Below, piece by piece: positions 6,936 through 13,001 of a DNA stretch of 13,114 nucleotides (within the stretch, counting starts at the first letter, position 1; every line of letters starts with the position of its first letter). Below the pieces are notes generated by a model. It saw only the letters and a program-made list of their open reading frames with translations. It was not told where the DNA came from and ran no database searches. The stretch is from Nitriliruptoraceae bacterium (GTDB taxonomy: Bacteria; Actinomycetota; Nitriliruptoria; Nitriliruptorales; Nitriliruptoraceae), in contig SKTN01000179.1 of NCBI GenBank assembly GCA_007117945.1, positions 1-13,114 of the forward strand. Reading direction: 5' to 3'. The position numbers and the translations under genes were made by a program.

Positions 6936-7924
6936 GCGGTGGCCTGCGGACCACGAACGGCACCGCCACCGATGGCCGTGCGCGGGACCACGTGCACGCG
7001 GCGGGCGGAGCTCCCTCGGTCGCGCTGGAGGCGGGTCCGGGCGCCGGCGACGAGGTGCTGCTCGCGCCTCACCCGCAGCGCGTCGGGGCCGATGATGACC
7101 GATCCGGGGGAGGCGCACCCGGCCGCACGCGGGGGGTGATCCCGCGTGGCGGCGGTGCCCGTCGACCCGGCGGTGACCGGTGGCGCAGCACGCTGCTCGG
7201 CGCGTTGGTCCCCGTCGCCCTGTTGGGCCTCTGGCAGGCGGTGACCGTCGCGGGGGTGTTCCTGCCCGTCCAGCTGCCGGCACCGGCGGCGGTGTGGGGC
7301 GCAGGAACGGAGCTGCTGGCGCGGGGGGAGCTGGGCGGCCACGTCGCTATCTCCACCCAGCGGGTGCTGCTGGGCTTCGGCATCGGCGCGGGGGCCGGGC
7401 TGGTGGTGGGCGCCGTGGTGGGACTCTCCCGCCACGCCAACCTGCTGCTGGGACCGACGGTGGGTGCGTTCCGGGCCGTGCCGTCCCTGGCGTGGGTGCC
7501 GCTGCTGCTCCTGTGGCTGCGGATCGGGGAGACCTCCAAGATCACCCTGATCGCCATCGGGGCCTTCTTCCCCGTCTACACCACCTTCGCTGCGGCGCTG
7601 CGGCACGTCGACCGCCACCTCGTCGAGGTGGGTCGGGCCTACGGCCTGCGTGGGACCGGGCTGCTCGCCCGGGTGCAGCTCCCGGCGGCGATCCCGTCGG
7701 TGGTCGCCGGGACACGGCTCGCCATGGCGCAATCCTGGCTGTTCCTGGTCGCGGCGGAGCTCATCGCGTCCTCCCAGGGCCTGGGCTTCCTGCTGCTGGA
7801 CTCCCAGAACAACGGTCGGACCGACCGGCTGCTGCTGGCGATCGTGCTGCTCGCGGTGCTCGGCAAGCTCTCCGACACCGTGATCGGGCTCGTGGAACGA
7901 CGGCTGCTCCGCTCGTGGAGTTGA
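6932..7924 (+). CDS. SsuC/TauC-type ABC importer permease
   Basis: This membrane subunit of the importer has 330 residues. After a long hydrophilic N-terminal stretch (1-85, rich in Gly, Arg, Asp) come about six membrane segments, roughly 86-106, 143-165, 170-186, 187-214 (perhaps split), 257-280 and 299-320. The ATPase-docking EAA loop, EVGRAYGLRGTGLLARVQLP, lies at 232-251. PSLAWVPLLLLWLRIGE (184-200) is the conserved segment of nitrate/sulfonate/taurine permeases. The ATG overlaps the binding-protein stop (ATGA), which supports this start, although it gives an N-terminus some 60 residues longer than typical SsuC. An internal start nearer residue 84 is the alternative. The three genes form a complete importer. 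No monooxygenase that would release sulfite (SsuD or TauD type) lies in the window. Confidence 0.88.
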   Translation: MSGGLRTTNGTATDGRARDHVHAAGGAPSVALEAGPGAGDEVLLAPHPQRVGADDDRSGGGAPGRTRGVIPRGGGARRPGGDRWRSTLLGALVPVALLGLWQAVTVAGVFLPVQLPAPAAVWGAGTELLARGELGGHVAISTQRVLLGFGIGAGAGLVVGAVVGLSRHANLLLGPTVGAFRAVPSLAWVPLLLLWLRIGETSKITLIAIGAFFPVYTTFAAALRHVDRHLVEVGRAYGLRGTGLLARVQLPAAIPSVVAGTRLAMAQSWLFLVAAELIASSQGLGFLLLDSQNNGRTDRLLLAIVLLAVLGKLSDTVIGLVERRLLRSWS

Positions 7925-8030
7925 GCCCCCCGTACCGGCCACCACCGATGGTGCTGTGCGTGCCGGGGCGCCGTTGGCACCGCCGACAGCCCCGACGGCG
8001 CGTCGAGCACCGACCACAGGAGGACACCAC
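7925..8030 (+). promoter_or_regulatory. Structure-rich leader upstream of metY
   Basis: The 106 bases between the permease stop and the metY start can fold in competing ways. A nested hairpin pairs CGGGGC (7964-7969) with GCCCCG (7989-7994) and, inside it, GTTGGC (7973-7978) with GCCGAC (7982-7987; one G-U) around a three-base loop. An alternative pairs GCGCCGT (7968-7974) with ACGGCGC (7995-8001), which excludes the first. A small CACC/GGTG hairpin lies at 7943-7953. The element could be a terminator for the importer mRNA, an attenuator for metY, or chance in GC-rich DNA. The metY RBS AGGAGG (8018-8023) lies outside all these stems. Confidence 0.4.
8018..8023 (+). promoter_or_regulatory. Strong ribosome binding site of metY
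   Basis: AGGAGG lies seven bases before GTG at 8031. It decides a GTG start for metY over open-frame sequence reaching back to 7956. Confidence 0.85.
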
Positions 8031-9368
8031 GTGAGCGAGCACACCTTCGGGTTCCGCACGCGCGCCCTGCACGCCGGCGGCATCCCCGACGCGGCGACCG
8101 GGGCGCGTGCGGTGCCGGTCTACCAGACCACGAGCTTCGTCTTCTCCGACACCGCCGACGCCGCCAACCTGTTCGCGCTGCAGAAGTACGGCAACATCTA
8201 CTCGCGGATCGGCAACCCCACGGTTGCGGCGCTGGAGGAGCGGCTCGCCTCGCTGGAGGGCGGCATCGGGGCCGTCGCGACGGCCTCCGGGATGTCCGCG
8301 GAGTTCCTGACCTTCGCGGCGCTGGCCGGCGCCGGTGACCACATCGTCGCCGCATCGCAGCTCTACGGCGGCACGGTCACCCAGCTGGACGTCACCCTGC
8401 GTCGCTTCGGTGTGGGCACGACCTTCGTGCCGGGTACCGAGCCGGCCGACTTCGCGGCCGCCATCACCGAGCGGACCAAGGCCGTCTATGCCGAGGTGGT
8501 CGCCAACCCCTCGGGCGAGGTGACCGACATCGCCGGCCTGGCGGAGGTCGCCCACGCGGCCGGCGTGCCGCTGGTCATCGACGCGACCCTGGCGACGCCC
8601 TACCTGTGCCGACCGATCGAGCACGGCGCCGACATCGTGCTGCACTCGGTCACCAAGTTCCTCGGTGGGCACGGCACCACCCTCGGCGGCGTCGTGGTCG
8701 AGGCCGGCACCTTCGACTGGGGCAACGGCCGGTTCCCGACGATGACCGAGCCCGTGGACGCCTACGGCGGGGTCCGGTGGTGGGAGAACTTCGGGGAGTA
8801 CGGCTTCCTCACGAAGCTGCGCACCGAGCAGCTCCGTGACATCGGACCGGCGCTGAGCCCGCAGGCCGCCTTCCTGCTGCTCCAGGGGGTGGAGACCCTG
8901 CCACAGCGCCTCGATGCCCACCTCTCCAACACCCGGACCGTGGCACGCTGGCTCGAGGACGACCCCCGCATCTCCGCGGTGCACTGGGCCGGACTGCCCT
9001 CGCACCCGCACCACGAACGTGCCGCGCACTACCTGCCCCAGGGCCCGGGAGCGGTCTTCGCCTTCTCGCTGGCCGCCGGGCCAGGACGATCCAGCCGGGA
9101 GGTCGGCGGTCGGTTCATCGAGTCCCTGCAGCTCGCCAGCCACCTCGCCAACGTCGGTGACGCCCGGACCCTGGTGATCCATCCCGCCTCGACGACCCAT
9201 CACCAGCTGTCGGCGGAGCAGTTGGTCGCCGCGGGAGTGCCCGACGACCTCGTCCGCATCAGCGTGGGGCTCGAGGACGCCGAGGACATCCTGTGGGACC
9301 TGGATCAGGCGCTGGACAGGGCGATCGAGACGGCCCCGGTGGCGACGACCGCGGAGGTGGCATCGTGA
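8031..9368 (+). CDS. metY: O-acetylhomoserine aminocarboxypropyltransferase (sulfhydrylase)
   Basis: MetY is a PLP enzyme that joins sulfide to O-acetylhomoserine to give homocysteine, the direct-sulfhydrylation route to methionine. It has 445 residues. It begins FGFRTRALHAGGIPDAATGARAVPVYQTTSF; it has YSRIGNPT (57-64, PLP-phosphate contacts Y57 and R59), ASGMSAE (85-91), PLP-lysine K209 in HSVTKFLGGHGTTLGG, and R409 in LVRISVGLED. The long insert GTFDWGNGRFP onward (226-236) and LSPQAAFLLLQGVETLPQR separate MetY from shorter cystathionine synthases. D184 keeps its place, but the usual DNTFATPYLCRP reads DATLATPYLCRP. The GTG start has a perfect AGGAGG (8018-8023) seven bases upstream; the upstream in-frame extension lacks homology. 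The stop overlaps the CoA-binding gene by GTGA. Confidence 0.93.
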   Translation: MSEHTFGFRTRALHAGGIPDAATGARAVPVYQTTSFVFSDTADAANLFALQKYGNIYSRIGNPTVAALEERLASLEGGIGAVATASGMSAEFLTFAALAGAGDHIVAASQLYGGTVTQLDVTLRRFGVGTTFVPGTEPADFAAAITERTKAVYAEVVANPSGEVTDIAGLAEVAHAAGVPLVIDATLATPYLCRPIEHGADIVLHSVTKFLGGHGTTLGGVVVEAGTFDWGNGRFPTMTEPVDAYGGVRWWENFGEYGFLTKLRTEQLRDIGPALSPQAAFLLLQGVETLPQRLDAHLSNTRTVARWLEDDPRISAVHWAGLPSHPHHERAAHYLPQGPGAVFAFSLAAGPGRSSREVGGRFIESLQLASHLANVGDARTLVIHPASTTHHQLSAEQLVAAGVPDDLVRISVGLEDAEDILWDLDQALDRAIETAPVATTAEVAS

Positions 9369-9940
9369 CCGGCGCCGCGTGCGATCTGTCGGCGGAGGAC
9401 GGCCCGGCTGCGGGTGGGTCGTCCGGCGCCCTCACGGGTGCGGCGACCGGTTCTGCCCCTGCTCCGGCGTGGACCGGGCCGACCGCGGGCGAGCGACTGG
9501 CGATCCTGCGTCGCACCCGCTCGATCGCCCTGGTCGGGGCGTCGGCGAACCCGGCGCGTGCCAGCTACTTCGTCGCGACCTACCTGCGGTCGTCCACCGC
9601 CTACGACGTCTACCTGGTCAACCCGCGCAGCGACACGATCCTCGGTCAGCCGGCCTACCCGTCCCTGGCCGATCTGCCCGTCGTGCCGGACCTCGTGGAC
9701 GTGTTCCGCCGCCATGACGATCTGCCCCAGGTGCTCGATGAGACCCTCACGGTCGGGGCACGGACCCTGTGGCTCCAGCTCGGCTCCTGGCACGAGCCCG
9801 TCGCCCGACGCGGCGTCGCAGCCGGGCTCGAGGTGGTGATGGACCGCTGTGTCAAGATCGAGCACGCACGCTTCCACGGGGGGCTGCACCTCGCGGGCTT
9901 CGACACGGGGGTGATCAGCTCGCGTCGGGCGATCCGGTGA
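9365..9940 (+). CDS. CoA-binding Rossmann protein (CoA_binding_2/YccU type)
   Basis: This 191-residue cytoplasmic protein has an unstructured Ala/Gly/Ser-rich N-terminus (about 1-40). It is followed by a single CoA-binding domain like the first domain of succinyl-CoA synthetase alpha. Seen are SIALVGASANPARASYFVAT (53-72, dinucleotide-like loop), VYLVNPRSDTILGQPAYPSL (83-102), VDVFRRHDDLPQVLDE (111-126), WLQLGSWHE (136-144) and VMDRCVKIEH (158-167), with the conserved Cys162. The GTG start overlaps the metY stop as GTGA, and GGAGG (9353-9357) sits seven bases upstream, so the two proteins are coupled. The family lacks a settled function. Placement suggests a link to acyl-CoA or O-acetylhomoserine supply for MetY, as ligand sensor or partner; that is inference. 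It is too short to be a catalytic succinyl-CoA synthetase. Confidence 0.85.
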   Translation: MTGAACDLSAEDGPAAGGSSGALTGAATGSAPAPAWTGPTAGERLAILRRTRSIALVGASANPARASYFVATYLRSSTAYDVYLVNPRSDTILGQPAYPSLADLPVVPDLVDVFRRHDDLPQVLDETLTVGARTLWLQLGSWHEPVARRGVAAGLEVVMDRCVKIEHARFHGGLHLAGFDTGVISSRRAIR

Positions 9941-9983
9941 GGTGTCCCAGGGGTCGATCGGTCCACACCCGTGGCGTCAGCTT

Positions 9984-9999
9984 GGCGCCCGCGCGCGCC
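9984..9999. terminator. Possible hairpin between convergent genes
   Basis: GGCGC (9984-9988) and GCGCC (9995-9999) can pair around six bases, between the CoA-binding gene and the convergent amidohydrolase. A second weak pairing, GGTGT (9941-9945) with ACACC (9965-9969), lies just before it. Neither has a T-run. The position suits a shared terminator, but stems this short are common in DNA of this composition. Confidence 0.35.
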
Positions 10000-10001
10000 G
10001 C

Positions 10002-11192
10002 TCAGACACGGTCGAGGTAGGGGTCCTCCGCGGCGCGGTAGCGACGGCGGAGCAGCCGTTCGCGCACGCGGGCATCCGTGGCGGCGGCCACCGCGGTCCG
10101 CGCCATGGCCGCGGCACCGTCCCGCACGGCGCGGTCCGCGTCAGCGGTGATGCACGCGGCGGTGAAGCCCGGCTGGTGGTTGACGGCACCGTCGGCCTGG
10201 ATGGCCAGCATGGGGTGGATCGCCGGCATGCCGAGGGAGACGTTGGCCATGTCCGTGGAGCCCGCCAGCCGGGGATCGAGGGCCGCGGTCGGCAGGGTGC
10301 GGCCGACCGCAGTGGCCTGCTGCTCCCACACGGCGACCAGGTCGGGGTCGTGGCGGAACTCGGTGTAGGCGGGACCCGGCTCGTCGAAGACCACCTCGGC
10401 GCCCGTTGCCAGTGCGCCCGCCTCGAAGCAGCGCAGGACCTTCGGGTAGAGCTCGTCCAGGGCCTCGAGGTCGGCGGCGCGCGCGTACCACTGGCCTGCG
10501 GCGCGCTCGGGGACGATGTTGGGGGCGTCACCCCCGTCGGTGACGATCCCGTGGATACGGTCCTGGGGCCGGATGTGCTGGCGGAGCAGCCCGAGGGCGA
10601 CCTGGGCGACGGTGAGCGCATCCGCGGCGTTGACCCCGAGCTCCGGGAACGCCGAGGCGTGCGCCGAGGTGCCACGGAAGCGCACGTCCACGTGCCTGAC
10701 CGCCAGGGTCGGGATCGTCGAGGACTCGTAGGGGGCCGGGTGCACCATCATGGCGAGGTGGGCGCCGTCGAAGTCGCCCTGGCGCAGCATCAGGACCTTG
10801 CCCCCACCGCCCTCCTCGGCGGGGGTGCCGAGCACCCGCACCCTCAGACCCAGTTCGTCGGCCAGGGGTGCGAGGGCGAGGCCGGCGCCCACCGCGGCGG
10901 CCGCGATGATGTTGTGCCCGCAGGCATGACCGATGCCGGGCAGCGCGTCGTACTCCGCACAGATCACCACGGTGAGGGGGCCGTCCCCGGACTCGGCCAC
11001 CACGGCGGTGTCGAGGTCGCCGACACCGTGGGTGACCGCGAAACCGGCCTGGTCCAGGGCGTCGGCCACCCGACGTGAGGAGGTGTGCTCCTCGAAGCCG
11101 ACCTCGGCATCGCCGTGGATGGCGTGGGAGAGGGCGAGCAACCGGTCCCGTGCGTCGTCGACGCTACGGTCGGTGGTGTGCAGCAGGTCCAC
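10002..11192 (-). CDS. M20-family amidohydrolase/metallopeptidase
   Basis: This 396-residue enzyme belongs to the M20D amidohydrolase group, which cleaves amide bonds of N-acylated amino acids, p-aminobenzoyl-glutamate or small dipeptides using divalent metal. The metal-site segments are clear: EYDALPGIGHACGHN (80-94, C91 and H93), LGTPAEEGGGGK (121-132, E126/E127), MMVHP (H151), and a late NHQPGF (338-343). The lid/dimerisation domain spans roughly 164-280 (HVDVRFRGTSAHASAFPELG). GSTDMANVS (311-319) resembles AbgB and PM20D2-like members. I chose the GTG at 11192 because GAGGA (plus-strand TCCTC, 11201-11205) lies eight bases upstream. The open frame continues 76 codons further but is low-complexity Gly/Trp-rich read-through of a repeat array. 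The substrate is unknown. It is convergent with the metY cluster and divergent from the HAD gene. Confidence 0.9.
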   Translation of the reverse strand: MDLLHTTDRSVDDARDRLLALSHAIHGDAEVGFEEHTSSRRVADALDQAGFAVTHGVGDLDTAVVAESGDGPLTVVICAEYDALPGIGHACGHNIIAAAAVGAGLALAPLADELGLRVRVLGTPAEEGGGGKVLMLRQGDFDGAHLAMMVHPAPYESSTIPTLAVRHVDVRFRGTSAHASAFPELGVNAADALTVAQVALGLLRQHIRPQDRIHGIVTDGGDAPNIVPERAAGQWYARAADLEALDELYPKVLRCFEAGALATGAEVVFDEPGPAYTEFRHDPDLVAVWEQQATAVGRTLPTAALDPRLAGSTDMANVSLGMPAIHPMLAIQADGAVNHQPGFTAACITADADRAVRDGAAAMARTAVAAATDARVRERLLRRRYRAAEDPYLDRV

Positions 11193-11200
11193 GTGTGGCG

Positions 11201-11205
11201 TCCTC
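11201..11205 (-). promoter_or_regulatory. Ribosome binding site deciding the amidohydrolase GTG start
   Basis: Plus-strand TCCTC reads GAGGA on the minus strand, eight bases before GTG at 11192-11190. It supports a start just before the conserved domain. Confidence 0.6.
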
Positions 11206-11281
11206 GTCGTCGGTGCTCGCCCGAACGGTAGAGCAGCGCGGTGGCGGGTCCCGTACCCACCGCCGCCACGACCACCGCCGC

Positions 11282-11368
11282 GGCCGCTGCAACCGCCTCC
11301 GGGGCCGCTGCAACCGCCACGGGGGCCGCCGCAACCGCTTCCGGGGGCCGCCGCAACCGCCTCCCGGG
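11282..11368. repeat. Four-unit 21-22 bp tandem repeat in a divergent intergenic region
   Basis: Four imperfect units share the core GCAACCGC, at 11289-11296, 11310-11317, 11331-11338 and 11353-11360, so starts are 21, 21 and 22 bases apart. Units read GGCCGCtGCAACCGCC or GGCCGCcGCAACCGCy, followed by a C/G-rich tail. A decayed fifth copy (about 15 of 21 matches) precedes them at 11261-11281. The array lies in the 239-base gap between the amidohydrolase and the HAD gene. Phasing of two helical turns would place each core on the same DNA face. The rest of the gap shows a CCACCACCACC-like stretch (11370-11395) and no clear promoter boxes. Confidence 0.75.
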
Positions 11369-11420
11369 GCCACCACCACCCCAACAACCACCACCGATGC
11401 TGCCGACGCCCGGCCGACAC

Positions 11421-11425
11421 AGGAG
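11421..11425 (+). promoter_or_regulatory. Ribosome binding site deciding a TTG start for the HAD gene
   Basis: AGGAG lies six bases upstream of TTG at 11432, two codons before the conserved QAVAFDVMDTLL. No ATG or GTG is as well placed. Confidence 0.65.
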
Positions 11426-11431
11426 CTCCCG

Positions 11432-12010
11432 TTGCCCATCCAGGCCGTGGCCTTCGACGTGATGGACACCCTGCTGTCCGACCCCTTCCGCGAAGCGCTG
11501 TTCGCGGCCACCGGCCTGGAGCTGGCCGAGCTCGCGCGCCGTCGTGACCCGGCGCTGTACCCGGCCTTCGAACGGGGCGAGCTGACGGAGGCGGACTACT
11601 GGGCGCACCACGCCACCCTGGGCGTGGAGGTGGATCCGGAGGCCTTCCACCGGGTCCGGCGCGCCGGCACCCGGTGGCTCGAGGGGATGCGCGAGCTGCT
11701 GCTGGAGCTCGAGGGGCGGGTGCTGCGGGTGGCCGCCTCGAACTACCCCGTGTGGATCGAGGAGCTGGCGGCGGGGCCGCTGGCGGGGGTGACGGACCGG
11801 GTCCTGGCCTCCCACCACCTCGGTGCCCGCAAGCCCGACGCGGCCTTCTACCGGGCGCTGCTCGAGCGGGTGGACCTGGACGCGAGCGTGGTGGCCTTCG
11901 TCGATGACCGGGAGGAGAACGTCGTCGGCGCCACTGCCGTCGGGATGCCGGCGCACCACTTCACCGGTGCGTCGGCGCTGCGAGGCTGGCTGGCGGAGCT
12001 CGGGGTCTGA
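11432..12010 (+). CDS. HAD-superfamily hydrolase with variant FDVMDT motif
   Basis: This 192-residue cytoplasmic HAD (haloacid dehalogenase-like) protein is probably a small-molecule phosphatase. Motif I is AFDVMDTLL (7-15): the nucleophile D9 is present, but the residue two places on, normally a second Asp, is M11, and D12 replaces the usual Gly. Motif II is AASNYPVW (101-108), motif III the lysine of GARKPDAAFY (131-140, K134), and motif IV FVDDREENVVGA (157-168), with D158/D159. A short alpha-helical cap lies at about 16-85. The FDVMDT, SDPFREAL, SNYPVW and KPD.AFY combination resembles, from memory, plant chloroplast FMN hydrolases of the HAD family; this is untested. TTG start with AGGAG six bases upstream; the open frame extends further back through the repeat array without homology. 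Convergent with the next gene, 19 bases away. Confidence 0.82.
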   Translation: MPIQAVAFDVMDTLLSDPFREALFAATGLELAELARRRDPALYPAFERGELTEADYWAHHATLGVEVDPEAFHRVRRAGTRWLEGMRELLLELEGRVLRVAASNYPVWIEELAAGPLAGVTDRVLASHHLGARKPDAAFYRALLERVDLDASVVAFVDDREENVVGATAVGMPAHHFTGASALRGWLAELGV

Positions 12011-12029
12011 GTCCGATGCCGCGGTGAGG

Positions 12030-12425
12030 TCAACCGGGGAGCTGCCGCAGCGCCGCGGCCACGGGTGCCGGGAGGTCGTCGGGATCGGGCACGAGCGAGG
12101 GATCCGGCCTGAGCTCCCCGGTCGCGACCCACCACAGCACCACCAGCTCGGGCCACCGGTCCGGCAACTGTGCGGCCCAGGCGCGGGCAAGGGCCCCCTC
12201 CTCCTGGTGTCCGGCGCACCAGCCGTCCTCACCCAGCGTCTCCGCGCACCCCCGGCACACGCCCGCCCCACCCGATGGCCCGCACGTCGGCAGCAGTCGT
12301 GGGAGCTGCTCGCACGCGGCGCAACGGCCCGCCTCGACCGCGCGGGGGCCCACATCGTCCTCGGCGAGCCACGGGGCGTGCTCCAGGAGGGCGCGGCGCA
12401 GGTCGTGGCGGGTCGCGGGATCCAT
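12030..12425 (-). CDS. Small cysteine-rich protein of unknown function
   Basis: I do not recognise this 131-residue protein. Its middle part holds seven potential metal ligands in a zinc-ribbon-like order: C35 and C38 (CAAC), C48, C57 and C60 (CRGC), then C70 and H73 (CAGH). Around them are an N-terminal helix with many charged residues (MDPATRHDLRRALLEHAPWL) and a Trp-rich segment, RWPELVVLWWVATG (90-103). The C-terminus is Pro/Asp-rich. There is no signal peptide or convincing membrane span. ATG is the only good start, but no clear ribosome site precedes it. It is convergent with the HAD gene and divergent from the DUF2752 gene. A long plus-strand frame also crosses this region, but it looks like read-through: the ordered Cys pairs favour the minus strand as coding. 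Confidence 0.6.
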   Translation of the reverse strand: MDPATRHDLRRALLEHAPWLAEDDVGPRAVEAGRCAACEQLPRLLPTCGPSGGAGVCRGCAETLGEDGWCAGHQEEGALARAWAAQLPDRWPELVVLWWVATGELRPDPSLVPDPDDLPAPVAAALRQLPG

Positions 12426-12533
12426 GTCGTCGCACGCTACCGGTCGTTACGCTCGGGTTCCGATGGAACGTCGGGAGGATCGGCCTGGCGGCCAACAGGT
12501 CCCCTGACCGTGGGCCGGGCTCGAGGAGCAGGT
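12426..12533. promoter_or_regulatory. Divergent intergenic region
   Basis: This 108-base gap serves both the cysteine-rich gene (minus) and the DUF2752 gene (plus). It contains a small hairpin GTTCC-GAT-GGAAC (12457-12469) and the DUF2752 ribosome site. I see no clear -10/-35 pair. Confidence 0.3.
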
Positions 12534-13001
12534 GTGGACAGGACCGAGGGTGCATCCCCGCCCGCCGAGGGCTCGGCCCCGAGCGGTGAGGTCGCTGGCG
12601 GAGCACAGCCGGGTGGTCTGACCGAGCCGCTGCTGGTGGCCGGGGCGGCCGCCACCTCGGTGCTGCTCGTGGGTGTGATCTACCCCCGCTACCCGGACCT
12701 GTTCCCCACGTGTCCGTCCCGAACCCTCTTCGGGGTGCTGTGCCCCCTGTGCGGGGGTACCCGCAGCGCGCACGCGCTCGCGACGGGGCGGCCGTCGGAC
12801 GCGGTGGCGCTGAACGCGTTCGTGCCCGTGCTCGTGCTGCTCACCGCGTGGTCGTGGGTGGCCTGGGTCGGGCGCAGCCTGGGGCAGAAGCTGCTGCCCG
12901 CCGTCCCCCGGTGGTTGTGGTGGAGCGTCGGGGTGCTGTGGCTGAGCTACGGCGTGCTGCGCAACCTCCCGCTGGAGCCCTTCGCCTCCTGGGCGCCGTG
13001 A
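12534..13001 (+). CDS. DUF2752 membrane protein
   Basis: This 155-residue membrane protein carries the DUF2752 signature: CPSRTLFGVLCPLCGGTRSA (60-79) with C60, C70 and C73, followed by HALATGRPSDAVALNAFVPV (80-99). Membrane spans lie near 31-51, 94-114 and 126-143. The first 30 residues are polar and Gly/Ala/Pro-rich, without a signal peptide. The family has no established role; the CPxCGxTR motif suggests a metal or redox site at the membrane face. GTG at 12534 has AGGAG (12524-12528) five bases upstream. The frame runs open far upstream through two other genes, but homology starts only here. Length agrees with the family (about 120-160). Confidence 0.85.
   Translation: MDRTEGASPPAEGSAPSGEVAGGAQPGGLTEPLLVAGAAATSVLLVGVIYPRYPDLFPTCPSRTLFGVLCPLCGGTRSAHALATGRPSDAVALNAFVPVLVLLTAWSWVAWVGRSLGQKLLPAVPRWLWWSVGVLWLSYGVLRNLPLEPFASWAP

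Noticed and set aside
7761..9203. 480-codon minus-strand frame opposite metY
   Set aside because: metY is certain from its PLP motifs; the antisense frame is typical of high-GC third-position bias.
11261..11368. CRISPR array
   Set aside because: Period of 21-22 bp is far too short for repeat plus spacer, there is no unique spacer, and no cas gene is nearby.
12463..12507. 14-codon ORF starting ATG at 12463 as a leader peptide
   Set aside because: No ribosome site and no distinctive codons; most likely chance.
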